Source: Chaetorhynchus papuensis (taxonomy: Eukaryota; Chordata; Aves; Passeriformes; Rhipiduridae). Taken from it: 64,000 nucleotides of DNA. A program made the position numbers and the translations under genes. The notes beneath the pieces were generated by a model, which was not told where the DNA came from, made no database searches, and worked only from the letters and a program-made list of their open reading frames with translations. Location of the stretch: positions 124,001 to 188,000 of the forward strand of contig VWYX01000679.1 of NCBI GenBank assembly GCA_013396525.1. The letters run 5' to 3'. The number at the start of each line of letters is the position of its first letter. Position 1 is the stretch's first letter. This document shows positions 38,401-47,980 of this stretch, one piece after another.

Positions 38401-40561
38401 GGTGGAGCACCGTCATCAAAGGGCCAGTCCTAGAAAACAGGATTGCAAATACATAAAGATAGAATTTTTATAAGCTGCACGCATAGGCAAAAAAAGAAGG
38501 GGGACACAATGGACAAAGAGCTGACAGCTAAGGAAACCACTGAAACCTACAATTTTCTAATAGTGTAACTACAGCAAGATTACAAATAGATTCCTTTCAA
38601 TCAGTTCTCATTAAACATATGCTTTAGATCAAAACCTGAACCATTTTTCCTTACAAGAAAAGATGACTGCACATCTTTTTCCTCCATCAGCTGCTAGAAT
38701 ACACTCCTAAGAATTAATAAGGTGATGTCAAATAATTTTTTTTTTTGAGAAGGGAGCCGGGTGAAGAGGGAAATAGGTTGGTTTTGAACCCTGCTTCTAC
38801 ACTACTCACCAAAACCTGAATGCCTTCTTTTTCCACCGGAGCAGTGTCGTAAGTAGCTTCACACACTCTTACCACTGTGGTAACACCGTATTTCTTAAGT
38901 TCCTAGGGAGTGAAAAAAAAAAAATGCTGTAAGAGTAAACTAGCTTCACTTACCATTTAATTTTCTTGATAAGCTAACTTAGTTAATTAATTCCAAACTA
39001 ACTTAATTCCAAAATTTTCAGTAGTGAAACTCATGCAAATGCTTACCTTCCTGCAAAGAACACAGAAAGATGAAATGACTTAAAACTTGGGTGCTGATGC
39101 CAGATACTTTAAGCTTTTATGCAAACATAGTCTTATCTGCAGACTAAGTTTTGTGATGTTGGATCAGACTTTTTACCTTTAAAATCAGATCCAGATTAAT
39201 ATTGATTAATCAAGTAGTCCATATCCAAAAGATCGTTCATTTTAAAGGAACAGGAAGCTTCCTGGTTTGCAGAGCTACATAAGTCACTAAAAGCATTCCG
39301 AGCAAAGTTCAAGCCTTCCCCTTCTCTCTCTCTGCTTAAAACAACAGGTTTGTTACACCACTTAATGTTAAGAGTTACGAGCACAGGACAATTAATTATT
39401 CCAGTTCCTGAGTTGTCATAGCAAAATTCAGCTTTCCATTTTGCTATTACCCTACATTAAAAAAACAAAAAGCAATCCCTCTTCGTTCTCCCTGCAACAA
39501 CCCATCATTCACACTGCAAGTGGCACGGTAATGACTAAAGCATTGCCTAAGCTTACCTAATCTATTTGTGAGAGTATAAAGGCAAGCAAACATTATCTCA
39601 CTCTGTTTCCTGTAAATAATCCTAAACCAAATGCAGAAGTAGCGGTAGTAAAAACCTAAAATCTTGCTAAGGAGGGACTTGGCAAACTTGGACCTTCCCA
39701 TAAAGTAGCTTTGCAAGGAACTTACTAACACACACACATACATTATACAACCCTGCACTTTATAGTTCCAACATGCTAAATACGTGGTTTAGATGATAAA
39801 TTCAGTACTAGCAATATATGCCAAGCCACTGGCTTTAGTCGGTAGCATGTACCAAAGCACCTGAAGTAGCTTCAGCAGCTCTGGATGCAGAGTAAGCCTA
39901 TTGCCACAAATTTCACTCAAGCAGACACTATGACACAGAGGATCCTCTTAAGCTACACTAAAACCATGATCTGCTAATAGTGAAGGAAGCTAGGCAGTGA
40001 AAGCATATTGCAATCCTGTTATTTGTTCCTAAGGTTCTGACCCACAATATGTATCACTATGCAGCAAGTGCAAGGAAATATTACACCACTTCAGTCTAGT
40101 CTGAATGGGAGTTCCTACCACTAAGAGATATTTGTATTGTTCTACACGTAACTCTGCTAGATAATTCCTGTTTCCAGACCTAAACAATGTACTTAATGTA
40201 CCACGTACTAGACAGTGTAATTATTACTTCACTTCGCTCTCAGAATTATGTTTGTGGAGGCCAACGTATATGTGAACAGATTTGTCTGGAGATCTTTGAA
40301 GCATAGCACCAGTATTTGAAAAAAATCAATATACAGCCTCAGTACCTCCTCATATGGCTTTCACAGCAGTTATCATCTAGTAAAGGAAATTGTAAATACA
40401 GCACACTGTTCAGGCATTAAAAAAACACATCACTAAGAATTCTGTACTGGCCTTACCTCTATAAATTTGTTTAAGGTTGCATTGGTTGGATTATGTGTGA
40501 TCAGGAATCTCATGTTCTTGTAGGTGATTTCCACAGGAGCTGGGCGGTTCATTCGGGCCAT
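35333..40561 (-). CDS. PTP4A1: Protein tyrosine phosphatase type IVA 1 (PRL-1), complete, 5 coding exons
   Basis: Joining 40561-40457, 38902-38810, 38429-38299, 36731-36657 and 35450-35333 gives 522 nt: 173 codons plus stop, exactly the PRL-1 length. All introns are GT-AG. The dual-specificity phosphatase fold is intact: general-acid loop WPFDD with D72, signature HCVAGLGR with nucleophile C104 and R110, regulatory C49 that can form a disulphide with C104, a polybasic tail and the C-terminal CCIQ prenylation box (C170). Family knowledge: PRLs are farnesylated, associate with plasma membrane and endosomes, have very low phosphatase activity, bind CNNM magnesium transporters and promote proliferation. 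The start methionine is the first in-frame one (MARMNRPAPVE). No lesion is seen. Expression is probably controlled at translation by the leader's upstream ORFs. Confidence 0.98.
35451..36656 (-). other. PTP4A1: PTP4A1 intron between coding exons 4 and 5
   Basis: 1206 bp, AT-rich, with an A-rich run near 36530-36550. No other feature recognised. Confidence 0.9.
36657..36731 (-). CDS. PTP4A1: PTP4A1 coding exon 4 (end of codon 110 to start of codon 135)
   Basis: 75 nt, phase 2 in and phase 2 out, acceptor ACCAG and donor GTAAGT. Encodes APVLVALALIECGMKYEDA and VQFIR after the signature Arg. Confidence 0.97.
36732..38298 (-). other. PTP4A1: PTP4A1 intron between coding exons 3 and 4
   Basis: 1567 bp. 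No repeat family, RNA gene or extra exon recognised. The shorter introns 38430-38809 and 38903-40456 likewise show nothing beyond splice signals and short A or T runs. Confidence 0.9.
38299..38429 (-). CDS. PTP4A1: PTP4A1 coding exon 3 (codons 67-109, catalytic loop)
   Basis: 131 nt, phase 0 in and phase 2 out, acceptor TTTTCTAG and donor GTGGGT. Encodes the general-acid loop DWPFDDGAPPSNQ and the active site HCVAGLG with C104. The next exon completes the signature Arg codon. Confidence 0.97.
38810..38902 (-). CDS. PTP4A1: PTP4A1 coding exon 2 (codons 36-66)
   Basis: 93 nt, phase 0 to phase 0, acceptor CCTAG and donor GTGAGT. Encodes ELKKYGVTTVVRVCEATYD through EKEGIQVL, including the redox partner cysteine C49. 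Confidence 0.97.
40457..40561 (-). CDS. PTP4A1: PTP4A1 coding exon 1 (codons 1-35)
   Basis: Start codon at 40561-40559; 105 nt in phase 0, ending ATAGAG before donor GTAAGG. Peptide begins MARMNRPAPVEITYKNMRF and ends NATLNKFIE. The same exon extends upstream as leader to about 41006. Confidence 0.97.
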
Positions 40562-41006
40562 ATTGATTTAGTTAAACATGCAACAAGATTATGAAAGGAT
40601 TAAAAAAAATTCCAATACAGAAGTGATGTAGAGAAACTGAAGTCTACTTCACTATACTCCACGTGAAATTCTCAGTGCTTGGAAGTATGAAGTTGGGAGC
40701 AATGGGAAATGAAATGAACCTCCTAACAAGAAGCAGCAATTCTTCAATCCAGTAATACTGAGGCAAAAGAAAGGCAGTGCACTGAGGTTTACCCCATCCA
40801 GGTCTGAATTCCGTTGTTAAATGCTCTGCCGATTTCAATTCAACACTTCTTATCCTGGTCAACCACTCTTAGGGGGGCTTCTTGGTGGAGTAGTAATGAA
40901 TTTCTACAGTTCACTTGTCTGCATAGAGGTCGTGCTGTGCCTGGCAGTAGTCTCCACTGCCCTTCAGAAACTCCATAAATGTGTGACCAAGAACACCACA
41001 GAACTG
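40562..41006 (-). promoter_or_regulatory. PTP4A1: PTP4A1 leader part of exon 2, with four ATGs upstream of the PRL-1 start
   Basis: A strong minus-strand acceptor (long pyrimidine tract, then TTTACAG) ends at 41007, so this exon carries 445 nt of leader before the PRL-1 ATG. ATGs lie at 40976, 40924, 40797 and 40579. The first is in frame with an ORF that enters from exon 1. The other three open mini-ORFs of 6, 2 and 3 codons (40904-40924, 40789-40797, 40568-40579). The last stops 6 nt before the PRL-1 start codon. None is in frame with PRL-1 through to its ATG. Confidence 0.8.
40911..41006 (-). CDS. Upstream ORF of PTP4A1, second (C-terminal) exon part
   Basis: 32 codons including the stop (TGA at 40913-40911), phase 0 at the acceptor. 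Starts QFCGVLGHTFMEFL and ends QAQHDLYADK. Joined to 47597-47635 it gives a 44-codon ORF starting MIRLQSSMSNHIP. An internal ATG at 40976 could also start a 21-codon version. Established context, from memory: a magnesium-sensitive upstream ORF has been described in PRL phosphatase mRNAs. I infer this is that element but have not compared sequences. It is probably a cis-acting brake on PRL-1 translation rather than a source of functional protein. Confidence 0.65.
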   Translation of the reverse strand, partial: QFCGVLGHTFMEFLKGSGDYCQAQHDLYADK

Positions 41007-44000
41007 CTGTAAAGAGAAGGGGGAAAAAAAGTGTAATGAGTACAGGTGAAACAAGGTTATTTTTAAGACATCAAGCTTTATAAAACAAAAAAAAAAACCA
41101 CAGCAACTAAGCAGTTTCACAAGGTTTATTTTTTATTTCAAGAATTAGGTCTGTGTAAGAATCCTGTTACCTTTCTTAGCATGGATTACTTGAAAATAAA
41201 TACGTTTACTTATTACAAAGTTTCCATGTAGGGTTTTTACAACACCAAAACCCGTAATGTATTACAATACCAATTTCAGATGCACTTAACATAGCAACAA
41301 GTTTTAAGAACTCCTGTATTTATAAAAAGAACAGTTCTTCCAGGATACCCATGCAACTGCCTTTTCCATTTTGAACTGAGAGACATTGCAACGTCTACTA
41401 AAGTTACAGTGCCTAAAATTACAGAAAAAATGCACATAAAACAGGAGGCCTCGGAAGCAAATGTAGTCTTTGTGGCCTAACAATACAATGTGCGCTTTTG
41501 AACAGAGGCTTTTGAGGCACACAGATTTCTAACTAAGAAACATTTCACACCAATGAATGTGTGACCAATGGCAACCTTCATATACTTTTAACAGTGATTT
41601 TACACCATGACTTCATTAATATACCGAGATAGCAGTAATAGTCTAGCTATAAACATATACAGCAAGTTTATTGAACAGGTCATTCCTGTCCAGTGGTATG
41701 TTATGGTTAAATTTATATATATAATTATTGCAAAATGCAACCAGGAATTAAGATAGCAAATGAACTGCTCCAAGCTGTGTATTTATTTGCAGATGCTGCA
41801 AATGAACGACCCATATGTGCTTGTATGCACCATGGAACCCTTAGAGCAGATGCATTAGTTTTGTGCCCAGCTACTCTACCAGTGCTACAGCTCGTACCTG
41901 TCTAGGGAACAGGTGGGAAGAAGAGGGGAGTTCTGTTTTCCAAATGAGAGGTACAAATCAAACAACATGCTCACTAAATATACTTAGGTATTAGAGAGAA
42001 GCATAATCAATCCTACAAACATTTAGCAGAAAAAATTATTTATGTTGATTAGTCAACCTATTTTCATGTTTTCAGACAGCTTCCTGGTAAGAGTTTTAAC
42101 ATGCGTGTTAAGTCACAGGCATGACTTGTAAAAAACAAACAAACAAACAAACTAAAGAAACACACAATAAAACCCCAACCTGCTAATAGACACAAGAATG
42201 AAGTTAACAGAAAGAAAGAAGATGACAATTTCACATCCACTTTGCTGCCACTCCAGAGATACCACCATCACCTGGCAGTGATGTAGACTCTAGGAATAAG
42301 TTTGCCAGCTACTTGTAAAAAAGCTACTTCAGTTTTTATCTTTAACAACTTGCAAGACGGCAAGAACTCTAAATATAATAGGCGTGGAAAAGGAGTAAGA
42401 AGGATCCTTGTAAGTCAAAGGTCAACAGAGTAACAGGAACCAGGAGAATTGAGACTCGGAAGAACTCCAAGAATCATCATCTGACTCACCAGCCATGCTC
42501 TAGCAAGGTGGCAGGTGTGCATTTAAAAGCCTCCTAGGACCAGATCCAGAAAACAGCTAAAATAGCAACTGAAAAAAAGAACTGAAGGTAACTTATTTAA
42601 AGTCACTTTCAATTAGTTTAAGAAGCAGAACAGCAAAAAGGGACGGGACAGCTGTAGGCAGATACAGCTGCACAAGGTCTTGTGCTGCTTTTTGCACTGC
42701 ACTGGAAGATCTCATATTGATCTCTTCTTAGGACCGCTAAGAAGAATCACAGACAGACCCTTGAAGTCTGTCAGAAACACAAATGCATGCAAGTGAGCTT
42801 GAGCACACAGAACAGAGTTATTAGGGTGAAAACCTTTCAATCAGCAAAATGGAGATTTTGGGGAGAAAAGCACATTTAACATGTCACCATATCAGGGCAG
42901 GTAGGTAGAAAGAAGTAATCAGGATTCATCCAGTCTTCTAAGTAGGCTGCCCTTAGTCTGCAACTAGGAGTACTCAAGACACCACACAAACCAGTAAACA
43001 AGGAAAAGGGCAGGCAGCAAAGAATTAGTTAAGCAAGAAATCCTTCTTTTTAATGCATATCGCTAATGACATCTTAGAAACTGTGTTCACAGTTCAAATT
43101 CTTATAAAAAGTAGAAGCAAATAGATTATGCAATGTTACATTTGAGTTCTATGTGTTATTAACCCTTACAAAGGAATTAATTTTGTTAATTACTGTGTTA
43201 ACAGTCAGTATTAGACACATCAGAACCTTAGCAACTCACACAACTAAGGACCTAACCTAGCACACATTTAAGCCTCACTGTTTGCCTTGGCAACTACTGC
43301 TGCCACATTATAAAGGACCAAAGCTCACATTTTCCTTTGATGTGAATGCCATCATTTCTCACCAATACCAGCAGGAAAGCTTCACAGGCAGATCAACTCC
43401 TTAAGGCAGCAACACACTGAACTATCCCAAGACAGCTTTGCCAGCCTAGTTTCATTCTGTTCTGGGAGTCAAATAAAAATTAAAGATGAGTAGTACATGG
43501 GCATGCTATTTGTGTTATGGCATTAAGCCAGAGTACAAGGCTTCACCCACCTTCAGCAAAAAGATATGGCAGATGAGAAATCAGCTATGAAAATAGCATT
43601 GCAGTAATTACGATGACATCGGGCTTTGAGGGAACTCAAATGATGTCATGAGCTTTCAGGAGTCTTGGAAATACAGCTTTGAAATTACTATATTGTCTCA
43701 TACAGTTCTGGTAGGTAAGCTATCAAAATAGTCAACACAGTGCATGAAAGCAAAAAGTTGCATGAGTGAGATTCAAATGCATAGTGTTGAATGCAGAAGG
43801 TTCTTTAACAGAGTAACACCAACTCATCATTTGTACCATCAAGTTGGGTACTCCAGCATGTTCTTTTCAATTTACATAAAAATTTTCCTTAAGAAAATTT
43901 AACACTGAAAGATTTTGGAAAAATTAGCAGTTTCCATCCCAACAGAAAGTACAATATTCAGACTGTTAGAGCCATCAAAATAAACTTGTAAAACAAAACT

Positions 44001-47000
44001 AAGGTTAATATGCCAGGACCACCTATTGAGTGGTAACCTGTCCATTATTGCTGCATTAATTATGATCATATGATCTACTACAATTCAAGCTAGGAGAAGT
44101 TATAAAATAGTCTGTTCAAGTAGGAGGACAGCATCTTGAAAGGAAAGGCTTTATTTAATTCATGCCCTTCTCTGGGACAGAAAGCTAAAGTACCTGTCTT
44201 CACTGACAAACAGATTCACACAGATGTTAATTTGGGGTTTGAAACAATCACTCATGTCTGATAAAATTGGTTTATGAAAGGAATCTATTACATCATTATT
44301 AATATAGGAAAAGCAGAGAGGTGCAAGGTTATCCCACACTGTAGACATTCTGGTTCACAACTCGGTAGCATCTTGAAAAGCGTGCAAAACAAAAGCACTT
44401 GTTAACACAGTTATATGACCCTTTACCTTCAGAAGATGTGCACAATGGTTCATGGTTGCTCAATGCATGTGCTCATAGACCAAAAACATTTATACCCAGA
44501 ACTAGCTATGTGGTCTCACATTCTCTTAAGTCAAGACCTGGCACGCACTCCCCTACTGAAACCACAGGACTAAAACTAGAAAACTAAAATAAACTAAGTT
44601 TCGTGACAATTTGAGAACACCTGCAAGGAAGTTCATTATTCTAAATTACTACCCAACAAAAAGATACTGAATGACAAATACCGCCGACTTCCTCTTACTA
44701 TTCAAGGCCTCAGTAGCAACTGCCAAGGCAGTCAGGGAAGAAGAGGAGGGTAAGGGGTACAAACTGCGAAGCCATTACACAAGGTAGAGGCACACCTTCA
44801 TAAGGTGCTCTTGACAAGATGTACCTATCTACTGGGCACATAAATGCCTGTCTTATGATACCCACAGTGATAACACTGTCCATTTTAGACCACGGAAAGC
44901 AACCCATTGCCTATGAAAACATATTCATATCTCACCAATGGGAAAGGAGAATCCAAAGGTTTATCATAAATTTGTTGTGACATGCTCTATGCCAGAAGGA
45001 TATTCTTATGGTTCAAGTATGCAGTGAAGGGGGAAGAAAAAATTATCTCAAAACTTCCTGTATAACAAGTCAATGCAACTTTTAGAGATGATGAAACTGA
45101 GGCCATGTGACTCAGTTCAAAGTTCTTCTGCTTGGACCACAAAAACAACATGCAAAGAAGCCTTAACAGATATTGGAGGAAATTAGACATCACAGAAACC
45201 AATCCATCGCCTTGTCTAGCACTACCTCCTGGGTTTCCAAAAGCAAGGAATCTCTAAAAGACTTAACACTGTCACTTCAACAGCAAACTACATAAATCCT
45301 GTCATTCTACTAAAAAACGATTCCACTATGTTTTAAGCAATAACGTGAGAAATTTAGCACATACAGCAATAACTGTCTGCATTTCATCGAGTTTAATTGA
45401 GCCATGAATGCCTAACAAAAAGCTGCAATTGAGAAGAAAGCAGAAAGGACTTCCATTTAACACAGAACTATTTCTTGCATTGATCCAATACAGTGAGTTT
45501 TTAATTTTCTGAAGAAGGTGACAATCTGTTGTTAGTTTCCGTTTCAGTAATATCCTTATTTGGGTATTCTGGTTAATGTTTAAAACAAGTGATCACTTAC
45601 AGTCAGCCAACACGCTGGGATAGATCCGTCATTCTTATGTGGCGTGTATTTTGTCAGAACAGGAAAGTTTCACTCAAGGCATCAATAGAAGTTATTAGAT
45701 AAGGCTAAGTTCTATTTATTTACTGTCTTACTGACACATTTAGTTTCAGTAAGACAATGACATCCTGCTCCCTTGGCTCTTGTTATATCTGTCATTCATT
45801 TTTATTTCTCATTCTCACATTTCCTCTCATGGCTGTGAAATTTCTGTATTGCCTCTTCCACATCTGCCCCCTGAAGCGACTCTGTTCCTGTAAGACAATT
45901 TCAAAACCCTTTGCTGTTCCATCGCTGGAATAATATGAGCTGACATTTAAGCGTAATCTTCAGGTTTCTCAATTTGGCAGTTTTATGAGATTACAAAGAG
46001 ACAGGGCTCATATTTCTGAGTCACTGCTTTCGAAAGACTCAGCAGATGCAGGTAGACATATTGGAAAGTTGTCTCCGGCAGGAATAAGAAATACCAGATT
46101 ACAGGACCTTCACACCACCAAACTGTACGGCTTGAAATGTGCATAGCTGGCTACCAGTGAGCAAACAATTCTGCTTCTATCATCGTAGACTACTTGATTT
46201 TGTTATTTCTTTGTCCTTTTTGGTTCCCTGCTTTTGGAGGGCATACTACCACCAGCAAGCTGTATATTGTTTGATTTTTTTCTGCTTAAATACACACTGT
46301 GGTCACAGATGTTAAGCAGCACAGGCACCGAGATCAGAAAGTTTAAAAAGGAAAACAAACCAAAAACCAGCAAGCAAAAGCTTCCCAAGCTGAACTGTGA
46401 TCCACCTCCAGAAGGAAATGCCTTCCTTGAAAAGGCAGACGGCAAGGTCTTGAAAGTGGTTTCGGTCAAAATTAAGGTATTTGACTGTATTCGTGAGCTT
46501 TTGAGGCTCAAGGCAGATTGTTACAGACACATCCGCTTCAACATGTACTTAAATGACTCCTCTGCGGACTTTTCCTGCCGAACAATGCCGGCTGCACACC
46601 CGAGTTCTGGCACACCCCATCTCTACTGCATAGAGCTCATTTTGGAAAGGACTCACGTCCTCGCTCGCAGCCGACACCGACTCCCCGCCCGAGCACGGTG
46701 GAGACAAAGCAGCTGCCCGGCCGCCTTCGCCCCAGCCGCAGCCGCGCACGTGAGGCTGCGGCGGGGAGCGAGCGCCGGCCGCGGCAGCCAAGCCTGGCAA
46801 CCAGCCTGGCAGCTAGCCGCCCACGGGCAAGCCCCGGCTTGCCCGGACAGCCCCGGGCTACGGCTGCCCCACAGCCACGGGGTGCCGGGCTCCCGGCCTG
46901 TCTGTCCCAATCTCTGCTCGGCGCGGAGACGCTGTCCCGGCAGTGACAGCGCCCCGCGGGCCAGGCCGGGCCGTCGCCCCGACTGCGGCGGTCACGGGTT

Positions 47001-47596
47001 CGCATCACGCCTCGATCAGGCTCCCGACGCGGAGCCATCTTGTCCCCCGGAGCCGCCGCCCGGCTCGGCCTCCCCCCGGCAGGGGGCTCCCGGCACGGCC
47101 CAGGGCGCGGAGCCACGGCCGCGGAGGCGCTGCCCTTCCCGGCGGGCGGCCCGGCCCGGCTCGGCGGACTCCGCCGCACAGAGCCCGGCAGGGAGAAGGT
47201 CGGGCCGGCGCGGGGCGGGGGGGCAAGCGGCAGCCCGACTCACAAAGCGGCTTTGTGCCCGGGCCGGGCAGCCCAGGAGCCGCGGAGAGGTCGCCACCTC
47301 CTCCTTTCTCGGCGGAGGAGGGAAGAGGGGCGCCAGCAGGCGGGGGCAGGAGAGGGGCACCAAGGGGGAGGGAGGCCGAGCCGTGCCGCAGCCGGGCGGG
47401 CTCGGCTCCCCAGCGGCCCGCCCGACGGGAGACGCAGCCCGGCGCCTCGAGAAGCCACCCGCAGCCGGCGTGGCCCGGGCGACAAAACAAAGAGACAACA
47501 TGGAGGAGATGGGGGAGAGGGGGAGGAGAGGCGCGGTAGCTGGGAGGCCAGCGGAGCGAGGAGCCAGGGCGGGGGGCGCGGGCGGGCGGCACTCAC
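41007..47596 (-). other. PTP4A1: PTP4A1 intron 1
   Basis: 6590 bp from donor GTGAGT (47596) to the acceptor ending ACAG at 41007. It is mostly AT-rich with an (AAAC)n run at 42131-42152; its first kilobase lies in the CpG island. A 440-codon ATG frame runs antisense at 46309-47631. No transposon or RNA gene recognised. Confidence 0.75.
42131..42152. repeat. (AAAC)n simple repeat
   Basis: About four CAAA units after an A run. Confidence 0.9.
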
Positions 47597-47635
47597 AGGA
47601 ATATGGTTACTCATTGAAGACTGTAGCCTGATCAT
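47597..47635 (-). CDS. Upstream ORF of PTP4A1, first exon part
   Basis: 13 codons from ATG at 47635-47633, MIRLQSSMSNHIP, ending exactly at the exon-1 donor (GTGAGT at 47596-47591), so it continues in phase 0 into exon 2. A second in-frame ATG (MSNHIP) lies within it. The ATG overlaps the stop of the preceding upstream ORF in the four bases ATGA. Confidence 0.6.
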
Positions 47636-47763
47636 ACAGCCGGGGTGCGGGCGCCACCGCCGGGGGCAGGAGGAGCAGAACCAGGAGGAGGAAGAGGAGG
47701 AGGCGCTGGAGGCCGCGGAGCTGCCGGCGGGGGTTCGGCGGCGGCGGCGCGGGGAAGGACCAT
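47632..47763 (-). CDS. Proline-rich upstream ORF in PTP4A1 exon 1 (43 codons)
   Basis: ATG at 47763-47761 opens MVLPRAAAAEPPPAAP, continues through APPPLPPPGSAPP and ends TPAV before TGA at 47634-47632. It is nearly all Pro, Ala and Gly, partly because the sequence is GC-rich. PPP runs are known to slow ribosomes and to need eIF5A. It counts as part of the leader only if transcription begins upstream of 47763, which promoter motifs near 47.9 kb suggest. Longer frames on this strand start at GTG, not ATG. Confidence 0.4.
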   Translation of the reverse strand: MVLPRAAAAEPPPAAPRPPAPPPLPPPGSAPPAPGGGARTPAV

Positions 47764-47880
47764 ACAGCGGCTGCAGCGGGCGGGCGGCTCTGCGGGCGGC
47801 GCCGGGCGGACGCGGCTGCACCAGGAGCGACACTCGGCGCCGCCTCCCGCACGAGCGCCCCGGGCCCTGCCTTTCGCACG

Positions 47881-47980
47881 CGTCACTGACGAGCGTCGCG
47901 GCCAGCCAATCAAAGGCGCCATCGGCGCGTCTGGGGCGGGCACGAGCCGGCGGGGGGCGCGGCGGAGGCGGGGCGGGCGG
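47881..47980 (-). promoter_or_regulatory. PTP4A1: PTP4A1 core promoter motifs: CRE-like pair, CCAAT box, GC boxes
   Basis: cgtcactgacg at 47881-47891 contains two inverted CRE half-sites (CGTCA and TGACG). A CCAAT box is at 47906-47910 within gccagccaatcaaagg, and GGGCGG boxes lie near 47934 and 47970. Spacing suggests transcription toward lower coordinates starting about 47.82-47.85 kb. There is no TATA box. Confidence 0.5.

Larger units (their letters stand above)
47597..47850 (-). promoter_or_regulatory. PTP4A1: PTP4A1 non-coding exon 1 (5' end estimated)
   Basis: The right-hand limit is estimated from promoter motifs; the left-hand limit is a consensus donor, GTGAGT, after base 47597. 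Pairing this donor with the acceptor at 41007 creates a phase-0 junction in the upstream ORF, which supports the splice. The exon is GC-rich with a pyrimidine-rich tract (CCTCCTCCTCTTCCTCCTCC) on the mRNA strand, typical of PTP4A1 leaders. Confidence 0.6.

Noticed and set aside
47607..47879. Minus-strand 90-codon frame in PTP4A1 exon 1 with a leucine run resembling a signal peptide (LLLFLLLVLLLL)
   Set aside because: It begins at GTG, not ATG, and the leucine run is simply one frame of a pyrimidine-rich CTC/CTT repeat. The ATG frames in this exon are better candidates.
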